Source: Aneurinibacillus thermoaerophilus
Lineage (GTDB): Bacteria > Bacillota > Bacilli > Aneurinibacillales > Aneurinibacillaceae
DNA: 64,000 bases
Assembly: GCF_900099925.1 (NCBI RefSeq)
Contig: NZ_FNDE01000010.1
Span: 1,812 to 65,811 of the forward strand
Direction of reading: 5' to 3'
Below the pieces are notes generated by a model, which was given only the letters and a program-made list of their open reading frames with translations, had not been told where the DNA came from and made no database searches. The translations under genes were made by a program, and so were the position numbers. Of this stretch, positions 53,190-61,365 are shown in pieces; positions within the stretch are counted from its first letter, which is position 1, and every line of letters begins with the position of its first letter.

Positions 53190-54557
53190 GTGATAAAAAG
53201 AAAGACAATACAACGAGTAGGATCGGCTACACTTGTTATATCTTCTATTTTATTTTCGTATCCGTCATATGGACAAGCGAGTAGTTCGGATAAATCGGTG
53301 AAGAGTGAAAAAGAAGAATACAAGGTATCCGTTACCGTGGATAAAGTTCATACGTTGGTAGCGGGAAAGAAGGATGAAAATGCATTGACCACGGTTGAAA
53401 TCGAGGAGCTGATTCCTGGGACATTCCTGCCTGGAAGGGAAGTTACTTTTTCCTTGCCAAAAGGGCTTTCATCGGTGGACAAAATTAAGGTTTGGCATAA
53501 TAGCGATTTACGCGTCGAAACGACAACAAGTAAAATTACGATCCATGTCCCAGCCTATCGTTCAGAGGAGAAATATAAACTGACAGCAACCATGCGCCTT
53601 GTCGCCAGGATTGATCAAGAAGGAGAATTAAAAGCGACAATTAAAGGGGATGGCGTTACGGAAAGCAAGGTTTTGATTGCAAGGGTTATTCAGGGCGCAA
53701 GCATTGAGCCCGTTAAAAACGAAAAACAACGTCCGCTCCGTTTAGGTGTTCAAGCTCAGCCGGCACCCGATCTTCTTTTTACTGAACGTGTGGCAGGTGC
53801 ATTTAGAAAAGAGGGAAATGCCGATATTACATTTCATCTTCCCAGAGTTGGTATGCGCTTTAGTGAAGTGCCGACGGTTAAAGTCATCAAGGGAGATTTG
53901 CAAATCGATGAGCATTCGGTTCAGCTGGTAGAGGAGAAAGAACTGAAAGATGACTCTTATTCTAATGGAATTACTTTTAAAATCAAAAAAGAAAGTTCCA
54001 AACCTTCCGTCATCCAGGTTTCTGATATTAAAATTTCTACCAACCGTACGATGGCAGATGGATTGTATGATTTAACCGTATGGGGAGATGCTCTGGCGCA
54101 TGAAAAACAGTTGAAAGATTCGAAGGTGATGTCTTTTCCGTACGTTTCAGTTAACGGTTCAGATGAAAAGCATGAAGTAAAAAGAGAGATATCTTTTTCG
54201 GTTGGAGAGCTGGTTTATTACATAGGGCACACAGAGAAAAAAATGAATATTGCTCCTTACATGAAGAAGAACCACATTTATGCGCCGATTCATCATTTGG
54301 CCGAAGCGCTGGGGATTCATGAAAATGAGTTGCTCTGGGATGAAGCAAGCCAAACGATGACCATTCTTAAAGACAAAAAGATTCTTCAGTTACAGGCAGG
54401 AAGCGATATCGTGGGTATTAACAGTATGAAAGTGCCGATTCCTACAGATATTGAAATGAAAGATGCACATATTATGGTGCCGCTTGATGTGGTTGCCGCA
54501 TTTTTAGGAGTGAAAGCAAAGTGGGAGCCGGCAAGCAAAAAAATTATACTGAGCTAG
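53190..54557 (+). CDS. Secreted protein with a copper-amine-oxidase-N-like stalk domain
   Basis: A 455-residue exported protein; signal peptide about 1-30 (ATLVISSILFSYPSYGQA). The long middle part is beta-rich with no family I recognise (VSVTVDKVHTLVAGKKDENA, LPGREVTFSLPKGLSSVDKI). The last ~110 residues form a stalk domain of the Cu-amine-oxidase N1 type: ENELLWDEASQTMTILKDKK, then VPLDVVAAFLGVKAKWEPAS. GTG start at 53190 after AAGGGGAGAATGTAA. An upstream AAAGGAGG has no start codon. Preceded by a Fur-box match, so expression is probably iron-controlled (inference). Likely wall-associated. Confidence 0.82.
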   Translation: MIKRKTIQRVGSATLVISSILFSYPSYGQASSSDKSVKSEKEEYKVSVTVDKVHTLVAGKKDENALTTVEIEELIPGTFLPGREVTFSLPKGLSSVDKIKVWHNSDLRVETTTSKITIHVPAYRSEEKYKLTATMRLVARIDQEGELKATIKGDGVTESKVLIARVIQGASIEPVKNEKQRPLRLGVQAQPAPDLLFTERVAGAFRKEGNADITFHLPRVGMRFSEVPTVKVIKGDLQIDEHSVQLVEEKELKDDSYSNGITFKIKKESSKPSVIQVSDIKISTNRTMADGLYDLTVWGDALAHEKQLKDSKVMSFPYVSVNGSDEKHEVKREISFSVGELVYYIGHTEKKMNIAPYMKKNHIYAPIHHLAEALGIHENELLWDEASQTMTILKDKKILQLQAGSDIVGINSMKVPIPTDIEMKDAHIMVPLDVVAAFLGVKAKWEPASKKIILS

Positions 54558-54667
54558 ATCGTAGATTTCCGGTATAATTCATTAAAATCCATTCAGTTTC
54601 ATTTGTATGATGTTCAACGGCTATTATTTTTAAATCATTATTAATTATTATTTATAAAGGTATTCGT

Positions 54668-54712
54668 CATAAAGAAAGTAGGGTGCATAATGTGCCCTAC
54701 TTTCTTTATGCC
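54668..54712. terminator. Two-way terminator
   Basis: A 16-bp perfect stem, cataaagaaagtaggg (54668-54683) and ccctactttctttatg (54695-54710). It lies about 110 bp after the stalk-domain gene. Confidence 0.9.
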
Positions 54713-54747
54713 TAAATATTAGGAATGTATATAGGGGTTTTATCCCA

Positions 54748-54860
54748 TGCGGGCACGGTAGCGCGAGAATATAAAGTTCCTTCCGTTGTAGAATGGCCAC
54801 CACTGTTTTAAAGGATGTTACAGGCCGTTCCCAAAAAGATGACAGGAATTGCATCGGGAA
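54748..54860 (+). pseudogene. Remnant of a PEP-utilising enzyme mobile domain
   Basis: AGTVAREYKVPSVV in one frame followed by MATTVLKDVTG in the next resembles the A-x-V-A-R-E-Y-x-I-P-x-V-V-G-x-x-x-A-T segment of PEP synthases and rifampin phosphotransferases (the phosphohistidine domain). Only about 35 residues remain, frameshifted and without start. Confidence 0.5.
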
Positions 54861-54861
54861 T

Positions 54862-55008
54862 TTTTTCAACGTTTCGTTGTTTCGTTATGTTGGCGGCATG
54901 ATCGCTTCCGTATTAGTGAGTCTATTAAGGGAGAAAATATGGATGTATAGCATGCTTTTATTCGCTTTCATTATAGGCTGGAAGTTCGAATGTCCCTTTG
55001 ATGTTTAG
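54862..55008 (+). pseudogene. Remnant of an MFS transporter
   Basis: NFFNVSLFRYVGGMIASVLV, then SLLREKIWMYSMLLFAFIIG and WKF, ending TAG. The F-x-x-x-R-Y-x-G-G-M-I-A-S motif is usual in a late helix of drug-efflux MFS proteins. It joins directly to the PEP-domain remnant, so at least two deletions met here. Confidence 0.45.
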
Positions 55009-55689
55009 AACGGTTTCTCCGCAATCCGTTGTAAACGAGAGATCCTCATCAATACGTAGTTCTGAAACAACGATGTTACTGAAATCCGGGCAGGGATTTT
55101 CAGCGCGCGTAAAGTAAATCGTATGATTCACGTGAACTGAGCCCAAGCGACTAATCGCTGCTAAATCTCTGCCAACGTTTCCCGTAATGTTAGAGATACT
55201 GACAATAAACTGGATATAGCCTACCGCTCTCACGCGTTGAAGGCTCCCGCTACAATTCGCTTCCTTTTGGTCAAAATGAGGGATATGTTCAGCGGTTTGT
55301 GTACAAGTATCAATAATGCATTCGATCCCCTCTGTGTTAAAAGCAATGTCAGGAGCAAAAGAAGGGGCAAGCCTGAATCCTTGTGGTAGCACAATATTGC
55401 AACTAAAAGGGACAGACCGGTTACATATGGTTTCATCGTAAGGAGCCGATGTTTGTTGGCTGCTCACTACCTTTGTACGTCTTTCAGATAATAGTTGCTT
55501 TTGAATATTTGTTGGCATTTCCTCGTCCAGTTCTTTTTGCTCTTCCAGGTTTGCCACTAAGCATGTTGCGACTTTTTTTGGCGTTGATGTACTATGTTTA
55601 TTTTTATATGTAGCAGATTGAGCTTTGTATATAATCGATTGATTTTTATATATATTGTATTGAGCCTGGGAAATAATATAGGAACGCAT
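54958..55689 (-). CDS. Unknown protein with heptad N-terminal repeats (243 aa)
   Basis: I do not recognise this protein. The start at ATG 55689 has GAAAGGA upstream; the ATG at 55698 is too close to it. The N terminus has three near-repeats of seven residues, NIYKNQS-IIYKAQS-ATYKNKH. The main part (about 90-240) is strand-rich with six spaced Cys (ETICNRSVPFSCNIVLPQ, IECIIDTCTQTAE, EANCSGSL) and a VGYIQFIVSISNIT segment, a layout seen in spore outer-layer and DUF3794-like proteins. Divergent from two ATP-grasp genes, with which it may work (inference). Confidence 0.65.
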   Translation of the reverse strand: MRSYIISQAQYNIYKNQSIIYKAQSATYKNKHSTSTPKKVATCLVANLEEQKELDEEMPTNIQKQLLSERRTKVVSSQQTSAPYDETICNRSVPFSCNIVLPQGFRLAPSFAPDIAFNTEGIECIIDTCTQTAEHIPHFDQKEANCSGSLQRVRAVGYIQFIVSISNITGNVGRDLAAISRLGSVHVNHTIYFTRAENPCPDFSNIVVSELRIDEDLSFTTDCGETVLNIKGTFELPAYNESE

Positions 55690-55959
55690 ACGATCCATCC
55701 TTTCTTTTTCATACTGAACGGTGTTATCACATGTTATCTTTAGGTTAGTTTTGCAACACCCTCACACTGTATAGAGAATGCAAAAAAGAATGGATTGGTG
55801 ACGACAAACGTGGAGAAATTTATATCCGTCGCTTTCAAATACAGTTCATTCACCTATAACCAACCCGTTTTGTACGTGCATAAGATACATTGTATTTGTA
55901 AACACAATGAGACAATGTGCGGTTCTACTTTAATGAGAGAAAAAGAGGTGGTTGGCTGT

Positions 55960-57171
55960 ATGAGAACGATGGTATTTATAGGAACAAGCAAGTCCGGTTC
56001 GAGTCGGGAAGCGATTCGGGCGGCCGAACGGCTTGGTTTTTATACCGTTCTCTTTACGAGGCGTAAGCTAAATCTGGAGCAACGAGCGGAATTTTCCGAT
56101 GTCCACGAATTAATATCGATTGATTTAGATGATGTACCATCAATGAGAGAAAAGATCAAACAGCTACAAAAACAAGGAAAAATCATTGAGGCGATTGTTA
56201 GTTTTGTTGATGGACTTGTTTATACGGCCGCGGTTCTTTCGGAGGAATTTTGTCATACAGACCTGTCCAAGGAAGCCATTTTAAAAATGGAAGATAAAAT
56301 ACAAACACGCAGCGCTTTGCAAAAGACTCCTTTTAATATGAATTATGCGATATATAAGCAAGGATCTTTATCTTTTTTTATAGAAGAAAACGAGCTGACA
56401 TTCCCGCTCATTGTAAAGGCTCCCCATTCAGCTGGTTCGAAAGACGTTTTAAAAGTTGACCGCAAATCTGAGTTTGAATCTTGTGTAAACAAATTAAAGC
56501 AAAAGTATCCAGGAAGCCCTATTTTAGTTGAGGAATATATTGATGGACCGCAATATTTGGTAGAAACGTTGGTTTACCAAAATAAGGTGAACATTGTAGC
56601 TATTATTGAACAAGAAATTTCAAAAGAGCAACGCTTTATTGTAACAGGCTATTCTTTGCTTGCAAAAGTAGAGGAGCATTTATATGAAAGTCTTTCGCGT
56701 GCTGTTATATCAATCATTCGAATGTTAGGGATGAAAAACGGGGCATGCCATCTGGAATTAAAATTCCACAAAAACCAATGGAAACTGATAGAAGCGAATC
56801 CCAGAATATCCGGGGGAGCCATGAACAAAATGATTGAGGTTGCTTATGGCATTAATTTAGCTGAACAAATTATTAAAATAGCTATTGGAGAAGCGCCGTC
56901 CTTACAAAAAACATATAAGAAATTCGTTTTTACTCAGTATATTACGTTAGCTTCGTCAGGAGAACTGCAATTGGTAACCGGAAGAAACAGAGCTTGGCGA
57001 TATGAAGGGGTTGATGATGTATATATTAAGCCAAAGCGGGGAACGTATTTGCATCCTCCATTATCGATGGGGCACCGTTATGCCTATGTCATGGCTTCGT
57101 CTTCTACAAAGGAAGAAGCCAAAACAATCGCGAAAGCCGCAGCCAAGGAAATCCACTTTCATCTTTATTGA
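55960..57171 (+). CDS. ATP-grasp ligase-like protein
   Basis: A 403-residue ATP-grasp enzyme of the carboxylate-amine ligase type. N-terminal Rossmann-like part TMVFIGTSKSGSSREAIRAA, nucleotide domain FPLIVKAPHSAGSKDVLKVD and ILVEEYIDGPQYLVETLV. The metal-binding end is GACHLELKFHKNQWKLIEAN with PRISGGAMNKMIE (the E-x-N-x-R motif). I start at ATG 55960 because the longer frame from 55795 has no ribosome binding site and an odd composition. Such enzymes make dipeptides or modify peptides. The next gene, 21 bp away, is a second ATP-grasp protein. Confidence 0.9.
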   Translation: MRTMVFIGTSKSGSSREAIRAAERLGFYTVLFTRRKLNLEQRAEFSDVHELISIDLDDVPSMREKIKQLQKQGKIIEAIVSFVDGLVYTAAVLSEEFCHTDLSKEAILKMEDKIQTRSALQKTPFNMNYAIYKQGSLSFFIEENELTFPLIVKAPHSAGSKDVLKVDRKSEFESCVNKLKQKYPGSPILVEEYIDGPQYLVETLVYQNKVNIVAIIEQEISKEQRFIVTGYSLLAKVEEHLYESLSRAVISIIRMLGMKNGACHLELKFHKNQWKLIEANPRISGGAMNKMIEVAYGINLAEQIIKIAIGEAPSLQKTYKKFVFTQYITLASSGELQLVTGRNRAWRYEGVDDVYIKPKRGTYLHPPLSMGHRYAYVMASSSTKEEAKTIAKAAAKEIHFHLY

Positions 57172-57192
57172 TTTTAAGAAAGGAGGGGGAAC

Positions 57193-58220
57193 ATGACGAC
57201 AATCGGCATGCTCCATTATCGTAAACACCCGGAGAAAGTTCTAAAAGCATATGCATTTGCTGCTGTTGCCAAGGCGGAAGGGGTTGATTTTTTCTATTTT
57301 ACCCCCGGAAAAGTGAATATGGAAAAGAAAACGATTCTAGGGTATGCATTGGAAAAAGGAGATGGATAGAAAGAAAAATGCCATTTCCTGATGTGATTTA
57401 TAATGCAGGCAGTCCTTTGACTGAGAAGGCGTATGATATTCATGAAAAACTTTCTGAACAAATTCCTTTTACAAGTCACTCGCTAGGCAGTAAAACGAGT
57501 GTGTATGAACGAGTCAAGAAAAATGGCCAATTTTCTCAATATCTTCTTCCTTTTATGATGATAAAGAGTATGAAAGATGTTTTTGAATTTTTGGCTGCGC
57601 ATCAAAATGTAGTCATAAAGCCTGTATCCGGTCATAAAGGGATTGGGGTTATCTTTATAGAAGAAAATAATGGCACGTACACTGTTATTAATCAGGACGA
57701 TACTTCAACTTATAGTAAACAAACGCTTCGGGAATTGTTAAATCCGTTGGTTATAGATGAAGAATATTTGATTCAGCGTTATGTTTCATCAAAAACAAAA
57801 TATGGAAGCGCCTATGATTTTCGCCTGCATGTTCAGAAAAACGGAGAAGGCAAATGGGTGATTACAAACATTTATCCACGAATCGCCAATCCGGGAAAAA
57901 TTGTAACTAATCTAAATAGCGGGGGCGCCATCTCGATGCTGGAATCTTTTTTAATTCAGGAGTTTGAGGAGGAGTCCTACAATGTTAAACGATATCTCGA
58001 ACAATTTTCCCTCGTTTTTGCCGAACATATGGATAAAATCTATGACGAATCTTTTGATGAACTGGGCATTGATGTAGGATTAGACGCCAACCGGAAGATA
58101 TGGATTTACGAGGTGAATTGGCGTCCCGGAGTTCCTCCCACGTTTGATTTAGAGCTGGATGTAGCCAGAAATACCATTCATTATGCCGTATATTTGTCGA
58201 ACAAATTCCACGGACGTTAA
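57193..58220 (+). pseudogene. YheC/YheD-type ATP-grasp protein, frameshifted
   Basis: Starts MTTIGMLHYRKHPEKVLKAY after AAAGGAGGGGGA and reads to LEKGDG, TAG at about 57367. The homology continues in another frame as RWIERKMPFPDVIYNAGSPL, typical of YheC/YheD (spore coat-associated) proteins, and runs to 58220. ATP-grasp motifs follow (VVIKPVSGHKGIGVIFIEEN, DFRLHVQKNGEGKWV, WIYEVNWRPGVPPTF). One short indel near 57360-57375 explains the break. An internal ATG at 57378 could still give the 280-residue ATP-grasp domain. It forms an operon with the preceding gene. Confidence 0.85.
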
Positions 58221-58290
58221 ACGGTAAGAAGGTGGAAGGTTTCATTGACAAAAACGCTAAGCTTGCATTGATTTTTATTTATATTTTATG

Positions 58291-58332
58291 CCGCAAACCG
58301 GATTTTCATTCCGGGTTTGCGGTTTTTTTATG
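58291..58332 (+). terminator. Terminator after the ATP-grasp pair
   Basis: CCGCAAACC (58291-58299) pairs with GGTTTGCGG (58314-58322), followed by TTTTTTT. Confidence 0.92.
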
Positions 58333-58650
58333 GAAAATTTTTAATATGCCATCTTTTAAACTTTTGATGTTTTTACATCGTTCTTTTGTTTCAGCAGCAA
58401 GATGGTTGGAAGCAGGCAACCGGCAAGGCATGTAGTATCTACCGTTATTTTTGGCCGGCCGGAAGTCTCCCAATATTTTTTGGAGGCCGATATTTTTGTT
58501 CATGAATGAATGTAGAATTTGTCAAAAAGGCGAAAAATTAAATCGTACAGCCTGTCTTTTTTTTCAAAATGTCTACATATAATTTGCATAAAAAAGCAAT
58601 CTTTCCATGCAGTAAGGTTTTGTGAGTTTACTGTTTACAGGGGTGGGGAT
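58333..58650. other. Intergenic gap before the YkvI-type gene
   Basis: 318 bp without a convincing frame. A TATAAT at 58578-58583 may be the -10 of the transporter gene. A GC-rich ggccggccgg patch near 58452 has no evident role. Confidence 0.5.
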
Positions 58651-59676
58651 ATGAAGAAAAGATGGGGAACTATATTACAAATTGCAGCCACTTATATCGG
58701 CACTGTGGTTGGGGCAGGGTTTGCTTCCGGGAAGGAAATTGTTGAATTTTTTACTGTTTACGGACTGGTAGGACTAATCGGCATCTTAGTAAGTGGAATG
58801 TTGTTTATTTGGATTGGCACGAAAATGATGCTCCTATCCCACCGGATTGGCGCCTATTCCTATGAAGAATTAAATACCTATATATTCGGTGAAATGGTTG
58901 GTAAGGTGATCAATGTACTGACGCTGCTTATTTTATTTGGTGTTACGTCGGTCATGTTGTCAGGAACGGGTTCCATTTTTGAAGAACAATTAGGCTTTTC
59001 TTATCAATGGGGGATTTTATTTACGCTGATTCTTTGCTATGCCGTCATGATAAAAGGACTGGATGGCATTCTTGCTGTTAATTCCTTGGTCGTTCCGATG
59101 ATGCTCTTTTTTAGTTTTCTGATTGCTACTTCTTTGTTGGGACACCATGATTTTTCCCATGTTTTTCAGAAAGAAGAACCACAGGTAACCTGGAAGTCGC
59201 TTGTGAGTCCCTTTGCTTATGTGGCATTTAATCTGGCTATGGCACAGGCTGTTCTTGTTCCTCTTGGAAAAGAAATAAAGGACGAAAGCGTGTTGAAGTG
59301 GGGAGGTTTTTGGGGAGGGATCGGTCTTTGTTGTATGCTGATCTCTTATCATTTAGCTCTTTCTTCTTTACCGAACGTAGCACAATTTAATGTTCCTATC
59401 GCTGAAGTGCTCGAAGATTTTGGTTCGTTTATTCATATTTTATTCCTGATCGTCGTTTATGGCGAAATTTTTACTACGCTAATTGGTAACGTGTTTGGAA
59501 TTTCGCGCAAAATGCAGAAATTCTTCGTTATATCGGAAAAATGGATGATAGTAGGGATTTTATTACTTAGCTTTTTAATTAGTCAGATTGGATTTGGTTC
59601 CCTGCTTGGCTTCCTCTATCCTTTATTTGGCTACACCGGATTATTGTTACTTTTTTGTATAGCTGTGAAACAGTAG
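58651..59676 (+). CDS. YkvI-family membrane transporter
   Basis: A 341-residue integral membrane protein with about ten helices, YkvI family (LeuT/APC-fold relatives). The N terminus has the unwound-helix motif AATYIGTVVGAGFASGKEIV, followed by FFTVYGLVGLIGILVSGMLF. Substrate unknown. ATG at 58651 after GGGGTGGGGAT; the longer upstream frame reads through AT-rich leader sequence. Single gene. Confidence 0.9.
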   Translation: MKKRWGTILQIAATYIGTVVGAGFASGKEIVEFFTVYGLVGLIGILVSGMLFIWIGTKMMLLSHRIGAYSYEELNTYIFGEMVGKVINVLTLLILFGVTSVMLSGTGSIFEEQLGFSYQWGILFTLILCYAVMIKGLDGILAVNSLVVPMMLFFSFLIATSLLGHHDFSHVFQKEEPQVTWKSLVSPFAYVAFNLAMAQAVLVPLGKEIKDESVLKWGGFWGGIGLCCMLISYHLALSSLPNVAQFNVPIAEVLEDFGSFIHILFLIVVYGEIFTTLIGNVFGISRKMQKFFVISEKWMIVGILLLSFLISQIGFGSLLGFLYPLFGYTGLLLLFCIAVKQ

Positions 59677-59807
59677 AAAAAGACTGCAATATCCAATAAA
59701 TACAAGCGATTTTTCATGCATAATTTGCTTCCTTTTTTAAGAAACTGTGAAGGAACGGAACAAATGCAAAAAAGCCGGGAATACTAAAAGTTGAAGGAGG
59801 TGATAAA

Positions 59808-60068
59808 ATGGATGAAGTAAAGGAAACAAGAAAGGAAACAAGAGAGGAAGAAACACGTGATACCTCTGCTCTATGGTTGGGGTGGATCGGCATCGTAGCG
59901 GGGATTGTTGCTTTCTTCTACGCTCCGCTTCTTTTTGGCGGGGCTGCCGTAATCCTTGGATTGATCACAGTGTTTAGTAAGGCGAACACCCTGGGATGGT
60001 GGGCGATTGGCCTTGGAGTCGTAGGCATCATTGTCCAGTGGTTTTATCGTGGCTCCCTTTTTTATTGA
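59808..60068 (+). CDS. Small membrane protein (86 aa)
   Basis: A charged N terminus (MDEVKETRKETREEETRDTS) is followed by two or three hydrophobic helices (LWLGWIGIVAGIVAFFYAPL, FGGAAVILGLITVFSKAN, WWAIGLGVVGIIVQWFY). ATG after AAGGAGGTGATAAA. It resembles short Bacillales membrane proteins with glycine-rich DUF4190-like helices, but I cannot name it. A hairpin terminator follows. Confidence 0.78.
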   Translation: MDEVKETRKETREEETRDTSALWLGWIGIVAGIVAFFYAPLLFGGAAVILGLITVFSKANTLGWWAIGLGVVGIIVQWFYRGSLFY

Positions 60069-60125
60069 ATGTATTTTTTCGTTTGGATACCGGTATTGTA
60101 GTTGGAAAATCGAAAAGCAGGAAAA

Positions 60126-60162
60126 AAAGAGGTTGGATGATATTTCCAATCTCTTTATTTTT
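60126..60162 (+). terminator. Terminator after the small membrane protein gene
   Basis: AAAGAGGTTGGA (60126-60137) and TCCAATCTCTTT (60145-60156) pair with one mismatch, then ATTTTTTC. Confidence 0.82.
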
Positions 60163-60327
60163 TCTGTGTCCCGTTGCGCTTGTTTTCATTCCCCTAAATG
60201 GAAATCATAAAGTGAGAAGATTATGAATGTTTCCTTGTTCCCCTTTTTTTCATGAAGAAATGGTATGCTGATTGATGTGTAAACGATTGATTGTTCTAAA
60301 AGGAAATTTAGAAAGGAGAACGAGGAA

Positions 60328-61218
60328 GTGTTTCAAAAAAATGTTCGATTTTTACTTCTCATTTTGATGCTCGGGCTTGTGCTCATCACCAGTGCATGCT
60401 CAAATGAACAAGCCGTAGCTCGCGTAAATGGGGAAACGATTAGCAGGGATGATTTGTATAATTTTATGGTGAAACAAAATGGAGAGCAAGCATTAGACGT
60501 CTTAATTACAAACAGTATCATCAACCAGGAAGCCAAAAAGCAAAACATTTCCGTTTCACAGGCGGATATAGATAAGGAGTTAAAAAAAGTAAAGGATTCC
60601 TTCGGAACGGAAGAAGCATTTAATGAAGCGTTGAAACAAACCGGTTTTTCTTTGCAGGATCTGCGAGAAGATGCGGCCATCAATATAAAAGTGAAAAAGC
60701 TGCTTGAACCGAAAGTTCCAATAACTGAAGAAGAAATGAAAAAGTATTTTGAAGAAAACAAGGCGATGTTTGCAACGGAAGAGCAAGTAAAAGCCCGCCA
60801 TATTTTGGTAGAAACGAAAGAAAAAGCGGACGAAGTGAAAAAGAAATTAGCGGCTGGCGAAGATTTTGCCGAGCTGGCAAAAAAATATTCGATAGATATA
60901 AACAATAAGGATCAGGGAGGCGATCTTGGTTTTTTTGGCAAGGGCCAGATGGTAGAACCGTTTGACAAAGTCGCCTTTTCATTAGCGCCAGGGAAAATCA
61001 GCGACCCAGTGAAAACAGAATTTGGATACCACATTATTAAGGTAGAACAAAAAAAGCCAGCGAAACAAGCGAATTATGAAGAAAGCAAAAGTGAAATAAA
61101 AGACATGTTATTCGCCAAGAAAATGCAGCCTGTATACAATACTTGGATGGAAGAGAAGAGGGCCGAATATAAAATCGAGAATTTCTTGACGAAGAAACAA
61201 ACAGACACAAAATCATAA
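60328..61218 (+). CDS. prsA: Foldase lipoprotein PrsA (parvulin PPIase)
   Basis: A 296-residue extracytoplasmic foldase. Lipobox LVLITSACSNEQ (Cys at about 24), then an N-terminal SurA-like chaperone part (VARVNGETISRDDLYNFMVK). The parvulin domain (about 150-245) has EQVKARHILVETKEKADEVK, GGDLGFFGKGQMVEPFDKVA and TEFGYHIIKVEQ. GTG start after GAAAGGAGAACGAGGAA. It helps exported proteins fold outside the membrane. Monocistronic. Confidence 0.96.
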   Translation: MFQKNVRFLLLILMLGLVLITSACSNEQAVARVNGETISRDDLYNFMVKQNGEQALDVLITNSIINQEAKKQNISVSQADIDKELKKVKDSFGTEEAFNEALKQTGFSLQDLREDAAINIKVKKLLEPKVPITEEEMKKYFEENKAMFATEEQVKARHILVETKEKADEVKKKLAAGEDFAELAKKYSIDINNKDQGGDLGFFGKGQMVEPFDKVAFSLAPGKISDPVKTEFGYHIIKVEQKKPAKQANYEESKSEIKDMLFAKKMQPVYNTWMEEKRAEYKIENFLTKKQTDTKS

Positions 61219-61291
61219 TTTGGTTGTTTTTAACATTGCGCTGTCTGATATGGATGGGAAGTGTGTTTTAGTCAACAGAAGGAAGAGAAGA

Positions 61292-61330
61292 CGGAGGAAA
61301 AGATAAAAACGAATCTTTTCCTCTTCCTCA
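61292..61330. terminator. Probable terminator between prsA and the DUF2339 gene
   Basis: GAGGAAAAGAT (61294-61304) and ATCTTTTCCTC (61313-61323) form a perfect 11-bp stem between convergent genes. The U-tract is poor on the plus strand. Confidence 0.7.
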
Positions 61331-61365
61331 TGCCACATTACAAATATTGAAATTTCAACGTACAT

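Noticed and set aside
55795-55959. N-terminal extension of the first ATP-grasp protein
   Set aside because: No ribosome binding site upstream of 55795 and an atypical residue mix. The ATG at 55960 gives the expected family start.
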